From Dirofilaria immitis (lineage: Eukaryota; Nematoda; Chromadorea; Rhabditida; Onchocercidae): 64,000 nucleotides of DNA. Location: assembly GCA_024305405.1 (NCBI GenBank), contig JAKNDB010000068.1, positions 5,819,501 to 5,883,500 on the forward strand, in the 5' to 3' direction. The notes beneath the pieces are model-generated. The model saw only the letters and a list, made by a program, of their open reading frames with translations, did no database searches and had not been told where the DNA came from. How positions within the stretch are numbered: the stretch's first letter is position 1; every line of letters begins with the position of its first letter. Below are positions 37,801 through 51,791 of this stretch, one piece after another. The position numbers and the translations under genes are program-made.

Positions 37801-40697
37801 CTGTAAATTAAACCAAAAATCACTTGATTGATTTCTTTTGAGCCTTATTTTCAGCGTAAAAAGAATCCGGATATAGTTTACAGTGAACCATTGGATATCA
37901 GCGAAGCACCTAACAAACCACCACTATTCAAATGTATTTTAACGGTTAATGGAACAGATAAGTTTGAAGGTACTGGACAATCAAAAAGACTGCTAAAAGT
38001 GCTGCTGCTGAACAAGCACTGTCTAAGTTGTTTAAGGTTCATTTTTCGGCATCGAAATATGATAAAATCTATTTTAAAAAATTGAAAAATTATGCATGCA
38101 TAATAATATTCTGTTCACGAAACGCATCGTACGATGTATTTCATATCTTGAGATAAAAGAAATTTTTTTTATATATTATAAATAATGTATAAAGTAGAAG
38201 TTTGATGGTTAAAAGTGTATTTTTTAGAAAAAGGGTATGTAACTTTGTGATCGTGAATTTCCGTAGAAATAAGCGATCAAATATTTAAATATTAAATCTG
38301 ATCTAATGCTTCACAATTCTTATTAAAAATTTTTATTTTTTGATTGCTACTTAAGTCACGTTTTCCTGCCTTTACACTCGCTGTTTAGTTTGATCTCTGC
38401 GCTGAAAATGCGCTTGAAATGATATCAATGAAAAATCAAAAGCGAAGAAGATGTGCTTTTTGTACTGACATCTGCACATTTGTTCGCCAGGAATATGAAG
38501 GAATATGCCATCAGCAAGCATGTCCTATAACTACTCATATTTCTGCGTAAGTTTCATCCTCTTAAATAAATCATGCAAAATTGTCTGAAAATTTCAAATT
38601 AACTTGAAATATTTTTTCATATTTTAATGGATTTGGGTATTGGTTTCCTCAGATATGTAATTTTAGCTTTGTTCTAATTGCACCAAATGGTGAAAAACAA
38701 ATGGTTGCAATTGGCGCAGGTCGTAGTGCCGTTATTGATGGTCAAGTTTTGACAAGTGCGCAAGGCAATGTGCTCATCCATATGCAAAGTAAAGAATTTT
38801 TGTAACTGAATTCAGTTTGAATTGATTTGTTTCTTCAAGCTTGCTATAACTAGCTCCAATATTTGGTATTGTTTATTTGAAAAGTTTTCAATAAAGACAG
38901 ATATTTTTCTTGATTTATCAGTCGTAAAATTTTTCTAGATACGGTCTTAGCACGCCGTGCATTTCTTCTATTTCTGCATAACCAAATAAGAAACCACAAT
39001 GCAGAAAATAGTGTTGTTGAACGTGCTCCAACGTCGGATAAATTTCGCCTCAAAGTTTGTTTTATGTTTCCAGATGTTTTGTTTTATTATGCATATTTCA
39101 TCATTCATCAAGATTAGCCTTTTGTTGATGGCTAGAAAAAAATCGTTTCACAGTGTTTTGAAATACGAAATGAGGTTTAATATTTATCAGTTGATTTTAT
39201 TAGGGAGTTTCTTTCTAAAATAATCATTCGTTATTTATAGACTGGTTATCAAGTTGTACTATATGCATCGTTTCCGCCAAATTTGCGCTCTAGTGGTGAA
39301 ATACAAAAATTATCATGTTATATGGGAGGAGCTCGACTGGAGGATCCTCCGAAAGCCTACAAACTTTCAATGATATCGGAACATCCGGGCATGTTTATGT
39401 AATGAGTTTAGCCGATAAAATATTGAAATGGAATTATCTGGGTTTGTTTTGTATATTAATCCAAGAAGCTGAATAGCAATGATGAGTAAATGTGATATAC
39501 AATTGCGTTTATTTCAAAGTTTTGTGCCAATCGGAAATTTTTTTGACTAGTAAAAACTAAATTTGGGAATGAAATCTATTGAACTAAAAATCTTCAGCGA
39601 TTGATTTTAAAAATTTAATTAAGTTTCATAATTAAATAAAATAAATGTATTTTATTCATAAATCAGAGTTTAAGTTAGAACGAAATATTTTTCGAGACAT
39701 AGCCTTGTTCGAGACATAGCCTTATCGTTATTGGTGATTATTTTATGTATTGCAGGATTGCAAGGAGCGCTTCTTTCACATCTTCTGGAACCGATATTCA
39801 TGACACATCTATGTGTTGGTGCACCGTCAAATGATAAAGCGATTATGCAAGCCGTGCTGCTTCGATTCGGCGATATGCGGAAAGGTGAATTGACGGTGAA
39901 ATCTTCGCCGACTGGTGTAGTACCTCACGGAGAAATGTACCATAATTGGGTTTCCGGAATAGGTATATGTCTGATTTCCATGTTTCTATTTAATTTAATT
40001 AATTTTTGTTTATCTTTTGCGATGCTCATTATAACAACTTTTGATACTGCAAGCTTGTCTTTTTGGACTAAGATTACACTTTTGCTTGATATATGCAAGC
40101 TCGTGAAACTCTATAAAAATAAAAATTGTTTTGACCCTATACACTGATATTGAAATGAAACTCTATGATTTTTAACAATTTTGTGTGATAGTAAAATAAC
40201 ACTTCCTTTACAACTTATAACATAGTCTGGCAATTTGTATAATTTTTATTAAAGTTTACCTGTCTAATATATAAAGACAGTATAAATATCATTTAGATTG
40301 CTAAGCCGAGGTTGTTTTGATAAAAATTGCATACGTGTGTTTCCAACCAGAATTTTTTTGCTTAGGAACTATTGAACGTTTGGATCCATTTACTGGTCGA
40401 ACTGTAACTGGCTCACCATCACGTCTTTGTAAATCAGAATTGTATGAAAGTTGGGCACGTGTAATGGCCTCAGTTAAAGCAGATGGTTGTAAACCTGTTT
40501 GGAGTTGTTCAGAAGCAAAACAAAGCGAAGGAGTGTATCAGCAAGCGTTACGAACATTCCATTTGCAGCTGCATGCAAAAGGTTTAGGCATGTGGCAGCG
40601 TAAGGATTCACAGGTTGATGGTTTTCAGCTGGCTTTTTTAATGAATGAATATTTTTTGAAATATTTCTTAATAATGAATATTCGATATTTAATTTGA
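31900..40697 (+). CDS. adr-1: ADAR-family dsRNA-binding protein with degenerate deaminase domain (ADR-1 type)
   Basis: About 18 exons: 31900-32265, 32489-32629, 32767-32868, 33030-33124, 33266-33392, 34931-34996, 35082-35178, 35538-35625, 35711-35800, 36463-36583, 37179-37354, 37855-38036, 38389-38546, 38667-38788, 38939-39054, 39241-39398, 39756-39962, 40366-40697; roughly 915 residues. Low-complexity Gly/Gln N-terminus, then about three dsRBD-like regions (KLPRFECCFTIQAKTFSAEG; exons 35538-37354; PLFKCILTVNGTDKFEGTG), then an adenosine-deaminase domain (ARRAFLLFLHNQ, GLQGALLSHLLEPIF, SPSRLCKSELYESWARV, GLGMWQRK). The zinc/catalytic motifs are gone: HAE reads QNT, the PCG region reads FPPNL, and the SCSDK cysteine is not found. 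So it probably binds dsRNA and modulates editing without catalysis, as known for C. elegans ADR-1. One-base deficits at A runs near 33108-33112, 34932-34935 and 37983-37987. The 39398/39756 junction does not phase. Confidence 0.86.
32621..32669 (+). repeat. Short tandem duplication across a splice donor
   Basis: A block containing AAAACGGTTTGTATTT occurs twice, about 26 bases apart, so the ACG|GTTTGT donor of ADAR exon 2 is duplicated. Using the second copy would add about nine residues in frame. Confidence 0.65.
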
Positions 40698-40895
40698 ATA
40701 TAATCAAATATATATTTTTCCATTTCCGTTCTAACCACTTTAACTAAAGCTTTGAAATAGTATGAATTCAAAATGAAAATTACTATTAATTGGATATGTC
40801 ACTGAAGTACCATTGCTTTAGCTTTCTGAATTACAATAATTACATCGTTATTTCCAGAACTTTTGTCTGTTATTCGATAGATCTAGATCACGTCA

Positions 40896-40901
40896 AATAA
40901 A
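40896..40901 (+). terminator. Candidate polyadenylation signal of adr-1
   Basis: First AATAAA after the stop at 40697, about 200 bases downstream. Confidence 0.35.
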
Positions 40902-42287
40902 TGTTTTAGTTTCATCCTTTGTTTTATTTCAAATCTTTATTTTGAAGAACCCTATAATTTTAATTCTAAAGGCATTTGTACGTATTATTCCTGACTGAAA
41001 ATTTTTGAATTTTGAATATGTATAAAATTTTGCTGACAAAGTATTATTTAGCTGGACTATTGTTTTTAGCTGTAGTTTCTTATGAATATTGTACTGATTT
41101 TATATCTACCGATTTCATATTGCTTATTTTTTTAATGATAAGGAAGTCGATATTTTAAAATTTTGTGTGCTTATTTATATGAATTTTATATTTTTCAGTT
41201 CATAAAAACTTGTGCAACACCATTCAAGTTTTATTACTTAATTATTTGAAATACTATATTCCAGTTTTCTTATATTTTATACTTTTGCTTATAATTACTA
41301 TCCATTTGGTTGTTTAACTACAAAATGTTAGAATTGTATCTGTTTTGCTACATTAATAAATTTTTATATAAATCATTTTGTGACCAAAAAGTTAACAATA
41401 TATAGATTACAGTTTGTTTCACATTTTCCTTGAAAACTGCAATTCTTTTTTCTAACAGTTATCTTTTTGTTAACATGATGACAAAAATTCCGAAATGTAG
41501 TAAGTATCTTCTTATCAGGTAAATAATCATTAGCCGCTGCAGAATGCTTCAATGTTATTATTCGTTTGATCTGATTCGTCGGCTTCAATATAAAACGTTA
41601 ATACTATAACAGCGAAGAATACATAGTGTCTAGTTTTAGGTTCCGCGCATATTGTATTTCAGCAATTTCATTTGTATATTTCTAACAAAATTAATTAATT
41701 ATAATTATTCCGCATATTATTAGGATTGTACAACTTTTTGTTTGCGTTATGCAGTGGTATTTGTTTAGCATTAAAATTGCATTTCGGGCGCTTATGCATT
41801 TGTAAATATTTGAAATTTTTAAATTTTAAATTTACTATGCATTTGTCAATACATACGCTATGTGTATAATTAAATTTGTTATTAGCATATAATGATACAA
41901 AAATTGAAGCAATGTTTTGTGAAAGAATAGGAGATGAAAAAAAACTTTATAAAACTATAAAGTTAACATGTGATGAAATAAAATGATTAAGAAATAAAAA
42001 TTTTTCCGATAATTTGGCATTAATTTTTAACTTTCCACTTTTTCTCCGGATGATAATATTTTTAATTTTTCTAAAAATTTTGTATATTTAGTTATTTATT
42101 ATTCTCATCCTATTAAATTATGCTGCATTTTTCTATGGGAAAAAAAAGAAGAGAACTATCTCATAGTTGTGAAATTTGATTATATTGTTGTGAAGTTTTC
42201 CTCCGAATCTCTTCCGATTCTCATTTTATTGATTACCGCATTTCTTCCTTTTAAATTTTCCATCAATTCGCATATTCCAATAATTAT

Positions 42288-42340
42288 ATATGTATGTGTG
42301 TGTATATAAATAAATAAATATATATATATATATATAACTA
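42288..42340. repeat. (TG)n/(TAAA)n/(TA)n compound microsatellite
   Basis: TATGTGTGTGTA passes into AAATAAATAAA and then a TATATATA run. Confidence 0.85.
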
Positions 42341-45300
42341 TAATACCAGCCAAACACTATCGCTACTACTTTTACTGTGTCAGTCGGCATTTTTTTATGA
42401 TATTTCGATGGAGGTGTGAGAATTCATCTATCCCTTTGTCAATTTAAATAATTATTACTTATTGTTTAGTAATATGTACCAGTTATTGTCATAATTGATA
42501 TAGATAACATCTTATATACAATATATTGTCATTCTTCTTTGTTTTATTTAATAGGTTATTTTAGTAATTTTTAATAAAATGATCTTTTATTAATTTAATT
42601 GATAATTTTGATTTATTTTTTGATTTCACTCATTTACATTTATGCTTTATCCTAATATTTTTTATTTATAATAATACTACTAATAATAATAATATTAATA
42701 GTAATAGTGACTTGATAATCTCAGCTCATTTCGATTTTACTCATTTATTTTCATAACTTTCCTACTTTATTCCCAAATTGGTTTACAACAATATTATTAG
42801 TTATAGCAATAGATTATTATTTATATGAGACAGAATTCAAAAATAAATATATCCGTTTCTTGTTTTTTCTTCTCGAATCTGAAAAGTGAGAAAATATAAG
42901 ACGTGCTATCATTTTTTAATTTGTAATTCTGCATGATATTTAGTTGTACGAAAATTTTATCAAATGTGTAGCTGAGATGTTTTTTGCTTTAAATTAAACT
43001 GAATTTGATGAGAGATAAAATATCTCGAATGTTAGAATTTTTCGCTTAAATATTCCACTGAAACTCAAATTTGATTATATAATATGAATTTGTATGAATT
43101 AAAATAATTTTGAAAAATTTAAAATATGCAGTGATCTACGAAATAGTTATAAATACTTAATAACATTTACTTTCTATGGAAATATTCAAATTAATAATTT
43201 AAATGCAAATTTTAAATGAAAAAAATGAATAATTTCGATATTTTGTTTTAAAATTAGTAAAAAAAAATTTAAATACTTCTAGATAAATTTTCACAACGTT
43301 GAAAGCAGTGAAGGATTAGCACTGGAAGAAATTGATTCATAACTTCCATTCAAATGACTGTCATTTTCATTAAATTGTTAAAATCGAAAGATTGAAAAAA
43401 AAAAGAAAATTGATATTATCGTCCATCTGCTTATATTATATATGTTTTGTTGTCATACGGTATTGTCGGCGAAATAAATACTATTTAATCCGATTTTTTC
43501 TTTTTATTGAGAGAGAATTCTGGAAAAGTGATGAAAATTTTTTAATTATTTTAATTAAAATAAATTTCCTCTTTCGATTGCAAAATATTTATCAATTAAT
43601 TGACTTTTAGCTCTCGAAATCAATTAAAAAGTGTAATTATAAATTGTTTATTGGAAAAAGGATCATATAAACAATAATGCAGATATAATCCATTCATTAA
43701 CTAAAGAGGTCAGAGGTTAAAAATGTTTTGAAGGAATAGATTTGGCGAAATTTTTATTAAACATGTGAAAATGCTGATTATCTATGATATGTAAAGTTGA
43801 ATGATTGTCATATTTATTGATGACTGTCAAAAATTATAATTATTTCCTAATTATTTCGATCATTTTTGTTCAAAACAATTTAAAAAAAATAGAAAAGCTA
43901 AAAATCTAATACAATTAAAATTATTAACACTTGATCTTATCAGATAGTGTGACAAGCAAAAGATATGAATAGAAAAAACTCGTATTGATTTAATCAATAA
44001 TTATAATAATTGAAAAATTCATACAATATACTTGCTAGATGAACATTCGATGAACCGGAACAAATTCGCTTTGTTAAATAAGTGATAAAATTGATAGTCA
44101 TGATAATTTTGAATTTCAATAAACTATACAATGACACGATATGCTTACGGTACAGGAATTTCTCCATATATTAACAGTTTTTATAGAATATAAAAAGATG
44201 GATTAACTGTTAAGTAAAGATTGTTTAAATGTTTCTCGTAATACTCTCTTATACAAAGTAATTTGTAGACACCAATACATCAAGTATTTAAGTATTGTAA
44301 TTTGCTATCGAAGACAGTATATTCTAACCTTCCGGTGGAATACTATCATTTTTAAGCTGTAAATTTGTTGTTGTAAAATGAAATAGTTTATTCACCATTT
44401 AAGTCGAAAATTGTCAACCGAAGATTATCTTTTCCTTTGATAAAAATTAAACCAACTTCCTTTATCTTTTCTATATTGTCTTTCTTTCTGCCTTTCTTCG
44501 CTTGCCATTCTCTCTCAAGCAATTTAAATTATATTTTCATCATCATTTATCATCTAAACATAATATTGCTTGAAATATTAGTTATGCAAATATTTTTGAC
44601 CAAAACATATAAATGCAAATAACAACTAAACAATAATATTCATTTTTTTTAGGAAAAAAGATGTCAGAGAAATTATTGAAATCATTCATTTTTGTCAATT
44701 TTATAATCTTTCGTTTAATCCTTCTGATGCATACAATTGCGATTTTATGCCATTTATTGTATGCGCAATTTCGATATTATTGTTAATGTTGATATTTATG
44801 ATAATAATGATGATAATTATGATACCATTTGATGATTCAATGAAATTTTTTTCAACTGTTTTTAAGAAAAAATGTTTGAAAATATTAAGCAACAGATTAT
44901 AGCAATAAATCTAATTCTTTCTCAGCAATTCACTAATAATTCATTTCAACTCATTTCTGTTTTAAAAAAAAATTAAATTATTTGGATAAAATCAAAAATA
45001 ATATTTAAACATTACCTTATACTTACTTCATGTTTAAGAACTTATTTTTCGATTTATCCTAAATTATTCAAAATATTTCTCAGTTCTTATTCGATAAAAA
45101 TCAAAAATAATCATTTTTACAGCAAAATTTATCATATAAAATTTTCAAATTTTCATCTATTTTATCAAATTTTATCAATTAAAATTTTGTGCTTTTCCTA
45201 TTATCAGAAGATTGCTTATATTTATTTTTCAGTTAAATTCATGAAATTATTTGAACAATATTTTTACCCAATTACAGTTATAATTTATACTTTATAATTA

Positions 45301-45589
45301 CTAATTATCATTTAACAGTTTAACAAAGTTTGGCACCTTAACTCAACGTTTCATTTATACATATATATGTTGTATTAAATATAAATATATTAGATAAATA
45401 TGAATAAACAGGCTAAAAGGATTCTCCGGTTCCGGTTTTTTCAGATACTATTTTTTCTGGGCGATAAGGTCGTTAGTAGCAGACCATTAATTTCGATTAT
45501 ACATTTCTCATTCATCCCATTATTCCTCGTCTTCTTTTCAGCACATTTATACAAATTCTTGTTTTACAGTTCACATACAAACAGACATA

Positions 45590-45740
45590 TTTCATGTATG
45601 TATACATACAAATAAACAAACCAACATTCACATTACTTACATAAACACACACATGCAAATACACACACATACACATACACACACACAAACACACACACAT
45701 ACACACAAGCAAACACGCATGTACATATACATATACATGC
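45590..45740. repeat. (CA)n-rich microsatellite
   Basis: About 150 bases of ACACACA/ACATACA/CAAACA units. The overlapping open frame on the minus strand (all C, V, M and Y) is a by-product of the repeat. Confidence 0.9.
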
Positions 45741-48437
45741 AATTCACATATTTTAATATTACTGCTTTTGTATATTTGTCTTCATGTCCCGACGCCGTTG
45801 CTTCATAACATATACCAAAATTTTCTGCGATAAAAATACCACTACTTACCGTATATTCAGCGGTTTCGAATTTGATTTTTTACCCCTTTATTGATTTTTT
45901 CTAAAATTGTTTTTTCATTTACTATAGCTTAACTATTTACAGTATGTTTTAATGGCTTCAAATCTAAAAATTTTTTTCGTAAATCTCGTTTAATTTTTAG
46001 ATTATTTCATTTATTGCTATTTATTAACTTTCAACATTTACCGTATAATCAATAGTCAACTGTTATAGTCAACGGTAAATTTTATCTTATTTTATTTTTT
46101 TGTTATTTAGTTTGTCATCATTTATCTAATTAGCAGTTTGATAATAATTAATACAGTATATTTCATATATATGATATACAATTAAATATATCGATATTCA
46201 TTTACACCTATATTTTCGCCTTTTTGATTATTTATATTGCTATGAAAATTATATTAAAGTCACAAAGATTAGCATATGTTAAATTAACCATTTAAATATT
46301 TGCAAAAGAATTCAAAGATTCGATATGAATCAATAAAATTAATTGCTATATTTGTTATGTAAAATATTGACGTATTAGAAATTAATTATTTAGGCAAAGT
46401 AATTTTCATATAAAAATTGAATATCTAAATAAACTTTTAAAGCATTGTGATCAATCATGATTATTCTAAAAGTATCTAAAAACACAGTAATATCAACTTA
46501 TTTATCATTTATTTATATAATTATAATATAAGAATTTAATATAAAAAAATTTCATTACATTTTAATTATTTAATTTACTTGCTTTACTTGTTCTATCATT
46601 TTATTCACTCCTCATTATTCCAAACCAGTAAGAATAGTAATAAGTTGTACTTTTAAATTAATTTAATCAATTTAAATATCGAATTGAATCCAAGAATTAA
46701 TTTTTTTCCAAATTTTACTCTTCATTTATTCTTTTATAGCAAAAATTAAGCCAGAATAGTAATTGAAATTTTGCTTTGTTCCAAACATGTGAAGTGAATT
46801 TAGCAATTCCAAAATTGAACCCTAATACTCTTTACCGTATCCATTTATGAAAACTTTAGAAATTTATGATGACATGGAATATGTAATTAAAAATATTTGA
46901 AAATAATCCAACAATTTGATTAGTTAATGAATATTCTTTGCTTTGAAATCACTTAATAACAATAAAATCATTAACAATAAAAAATGTTTCTAGCTGATTT
47001 TTATTCATTTATAGATTTAAAATGAATCTCTTCGGCTTCAATTTTCTCTTTTGTTTCATATCAATAAACTTTTTAATATAGTTATTATTCCGTTTATTGG
47101 CATAGAAAAAGTTAATTTAATTAGGAAAAATTTTTAACAAATTTAATGACCTCTCGTTTTCTGATAATTATCACAGCAACAATAGTTGTTTGTTAAAGTA
47201 CCATATAAAAAGGAATGAAAAAGGATTTTCTTTTCATTTGTATAGAAAATTTATTTTTTTAATTTCAACAAATTTCATGAACGATTAATATGAGGGAAAT
47301 AATAACACTATTTTAAGCATATTTTTAAGTATCTCTTCTAACAAGTACCATTATATAATGCAGGTTGATTGGGGAAGGAAGAGAGGAAGAATAATATTTT
47401 GCTTTATGTAACCATTTCAATAAAATTATATTTTTTCTTTTGCTTATCTTTTTTACCATTCTTCACTGTTTTTTCATTATTATTTGCTAATTTGCTTTTA
47501 ATTTTACCTGTCATTTAAATTTTAGAAATTCCCTTTTTTTCTTTTTTTATTGTGTACAAAATAATATCAAAAACTTAATATAATTATGGATTTTAGCAAC
47601 GGCAAAAAGTTATCAATGGAATGAAGGGAATTCAAGAATGATAACAATAATTTTACAAAATAAGCATTTAATTTGAACGAAGTAAATAGGAAATTTCCTT
47701 GAAAATTCATTCGGGTAACGTAAATGAGTAAATAAATCTTGTCTCCTCTTTAATTAAAGAAAGAAAAGTCTTTATCGGTAGTAAAATAAATATTTTCATT
47801 GATGAAGGATGATAATCTTTCTAGAAAAAAAATTAAATTAAAAAACAATTATTAAAGATCACAATTTTTAAATATGAAAATTTAAAAATAGGTTACTAAA
47901 TAAAAGAAAAATAAAGAAAATAATAGAAAAATACAACGATAAAGTCTTTTTAAAGTGTTATTTTTGCATAATAAAAGTTAAAAATAACGGTGCAAGAAAA
48001 TGAATTTGAAATTTTCTTCCATTCTATTAATTTATTTTATAAAAATCAAATTAGGACAACTTGTTGAACTTGTAAAAATTTGGAATTGTTGGAAGGGGAG
48101 AAAAATGATCGCTCAATTGTTGATTTAGACAATTTGAAAATCTTTTCGAATTCAAAATTTTCTCTTCTTTATGATTTGAAATTCATTTTGACATTTTGAT
48201 GAAAATTTTTGATATTTTATAAAATTCAATTTATTTCGTACTGTTAATACAGGCAGTAACGCAAATACTGTTATAAAATCTTTTCTAAATTCCACTGATT
48301 GGATTATTCTATACGATTGATTCGGTTGATTGGATGGAGAAGTGGAAGAAAGATGAAAGTAAACCGGCTTGGCCCTTTTTGCATGTGTCATAAAAATGAC
48401 AAAACTTTTTGAAATAAATGTCATGATACAATTATAA

Positions 48438-48484
48438 CATATATATATATATATGTATGTGTATGTGTGTGTGTATATATATTT
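48438..48484. repeat. (TA)n/(TG)n microsatellite
   Basis: ATATATATATA followed by TATGTGTATGTGTGTG and again TATATATA. Confidence 0.85.
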
Positions 48485-49438
48485 AGGTGCTCAACCTTGC
48501 AACCATCATGAAAGGTAATAGTTGTAATGGTGACAATAATAATGATATGCCATCGGTATTACTGATGACAATGTTGTTGTTTATTAAATGATCTTATAAT
48601 TTTCATTAATTTTTGCCTAACATGTAAAATAAATTGTTAATATAACTGTGATTCGGGGAAAGAGACTTTTTATTTAAATAAAAATTTCTTAAATATTCAT
48701 AATAATATTTTTTAACAATACTTTTTCATCGCTCTTTTCATTTGCTAAGATTTTGTTTTTTTTTTTATTTTTGTATATTTTATAAAAATTAAAATTACAT
48801 ATACATATGTAAATAATTTAAATGTGAATTTTCTTTAAGAAAAAATTACATAAATTTTAATCAAATCAAAATTTGAATGAAACTAATATTAATTATAATA
48901 AAGCAATATTTTTAATGCGATAAAAAATGACGAAAACGATGAAATTTTTGCAATTTTCCATTGGCAATTATTTGCATACCGAAAATAGTCACATCGATAA
49001 TTTTCAAATCAGTACATTCCTCTAAATTTTCTTTTAATTGTCCTCGTCTTAAATAGTAGTGGAAATAGTGGTAGTAATAATGAAGTTTATAATATTTTAC
49101 TATCCTTCTTCCATAAATCATTTCCGTTTCATTTCTCAACAAATTATATTCATTATTGATCTAAATTCAATTTTTTGGTTATAATAATTAGCATATGTAA
49201 TATTTTATTTATACTATGCCTATATGAATCATTTTTATAGATATCATATTTATTATTAAATTAAGTTCGTAGTAGTAGTCACAATAGTAAAGTTATATGA
49301 TTACAATATCCTATTAATCTATTCCATTAATCTATTATATTCTTACATTACAATAATTATTATGATTTCATTTATTATATATATATGATTTTTATAAAAT
49401 TCTTTTGATAATTCATAAATTTGCATATTTATATGTAT

Positions 49439-49479
49439 AAATAGATAGCTAGAGAGATGGATAGATAGAAAGATAAATG
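49439..49479. repeat. GATA-type tetranucleotide repeat
   Basis: ATAGATAGCTAGAGAGATGG followed by further GATA/GAAA units. Confidence 0.7.
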
Positions 49480-51791
49480 TATTAATTAAACGAATGCATA
49501 ATCAATCATATCATTTCATTTGATATCTCACAACTCATTGTATACATATTGCTTGAATAGCTACCTTCAAGGTTATACCAATGTCCTGAAAACTTTCCTT
49601 TTGTCCCATTCCAACTATGCTCAAACTTTTCATTATTATTGTTATGCCTATTATTATTGTTCGATTGTTGGTTATATTATTGTGTCGGTAAAGTGCTACT
49701 TGAACGGGAACCTTTCCTTTGATCGATTCATCTTCGAAGTATAACCTCCTCACCTAACTTGTTTTACCTTAACCTATCGCTAATTTATATTTCCTCTTTT
49801 TCTTCCTTTCTTTCATTACTTCTTTCCTTTCCTTTCCATCTTTTATTTTTCGAAATTTCTTCCTTCATCTTCTGTGTCCTTTACACTTCCGCTCCACTCG
49901 TTACTTATTACACATCCTCTTTTCTTTTTCTTATCATCATCTTTCGTCTATTGTAAATATCGTTCACTAATGCTACCGCAATTATCATCATCTTTTGCTA
50001 ATTTGGCCGTATTTTCAAGGTCAAGTTGAAAATTGACACTTCTTTTCGTGAAATTTTTACGAATTTTAATGAATAATGCCATAGTATATGAAAGGGAATA
50101 AGTGAAGAGCAATGATTAATTCATTGAAAGTTTTCACTAGTTATTCGGTTATATATTATGATATAATAAGTATAATTCAAGAATTAAATTACGCTAATTT
50201 CTTTATAAAAATATTTAAGCTGTAATTAAATATTTTATTAAAATTTACTGACCTAAGAAACGATTGGATAATTCGAGATAGTAAAAAAGAGATTAATCAA
50301 AAAGATTCTCGGCCATCCATGCATTCATATATAATTCAATGTACACTTTTAAAACAAAAATTTTATACTTTAAAACAAAACATATTTCATCCAAAATATC
50401 GTAAATTTATTTATTAAAAATGCCAGACGAACAATTATTTATTAGAATAAATTAAATTAACTAAAGCTCTTTTACTATTCATAAATTTGAAATAAAAGAA
50501 ATTAGTTAGTAATTTAAACTAATTATTCCTCAATTTTTACAATTACTATCAAATTTTATTTATTTAGTTATTTTGTCTAAAAAATTTGCTAATTTAAACA
50601 ATTTTTGAAATCAATAAGCAAACATCATCTGAAATTCAAAATAGATAGCTAATCAAAAAAATCATGATTCATGAGGAAATAAACGTTAAAATGTCCTGAA
50701 ATATATATATGGATATGGCTATAGATAACATGGACGTCAAAGTGTTTGCAATATACGTCAAAATATTTCACGGTGCTATCCTTTGTAGTAAAAAAGGCAT
50801 AAATTAAAAAGAATTCTTAAAAAGTTTAAAATACATGAAATATTTAATTTATGCAATGTTAGAACGAATGACAAAAAATTTCTATTTTATTTTGCTAAGA
50901 AAAAACTAATCAAAAAATCACAATTGTTATTGAATTTGAAAATTTGCATAAATGAAATTTAGAAAAAGAAACAGAGAGAGAGAGGATTAATTGTATTGAT
51001 AGATATCATATGAAAAGATGAATTTCTTAAATTTCCTAATTAAATGAAAAAACTTTTATTCTAAATTAATTCAAAAATTTTTAAAATTTAAAAATAAGCA
51101 AAAAGACTGATCGTATTGTTAGTATGTGAGATTACTATTAGCATCCAGGGTACTTAAAGGTACTTAATTGGATGGAAAATTTTATTTTAGAATAGATAAT
51201 ATGTTTGATATGAAATTAAAAGACTTATCGATGATTGATTGATTAAAAAGGCGAATATCATTTGTTTATCAATGATGGATAGAATAGAATATTTTAATTC
51301 CGATCTCGTCGAATGAAGTATTTCAATTCCGATTTCATCCTCCGTTCATCACATCTAAGCATTAATTTCAAATTTATACTTCAAATAATTACCAATCCTT
51401 GCTTGCTCTAATACTTACCATAAAAACCCATTAAAATAGTGCATTAGAATTGTGTATGAGGGTACTTATCGCTCCACATTACAGTACTTTATCTTCACTC
51501 TCTTTCTCTTCTATTACTTTCTTTCTCTCCTTTTCTTTTACATCTATGTTTCATCATTTCTCATCCTCTTTTTCATCCAATAATTTTTTTCTCTTTTTTG
51601 ATATTGTTGTCTAACTCAGTTCACTTAAACAAGTATTATCTCAGTTCTCTAATTTTTGCATACTTTCTCATTAAATAATATCAATATGTTTCATCTTATT
51701 TTATATGCTATTTTCAAATATCTTTTCTGTATGGGAAAATAAGAAAATGTATGAAATTATTGATATTATTTTGCATTATTTAATGCTATCA

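Noticed and set aside
45512..45742. Minus-strand frame full of C, V, M and Y
   Set aside because: A direct translation of the (CA)n/(TACA)n microsatellite.
48152..49753. Several 70-90 codon frames in the gene-poor region
   Set aside because: Opposite-strand overlaps, AT-driven composition and no splice context.
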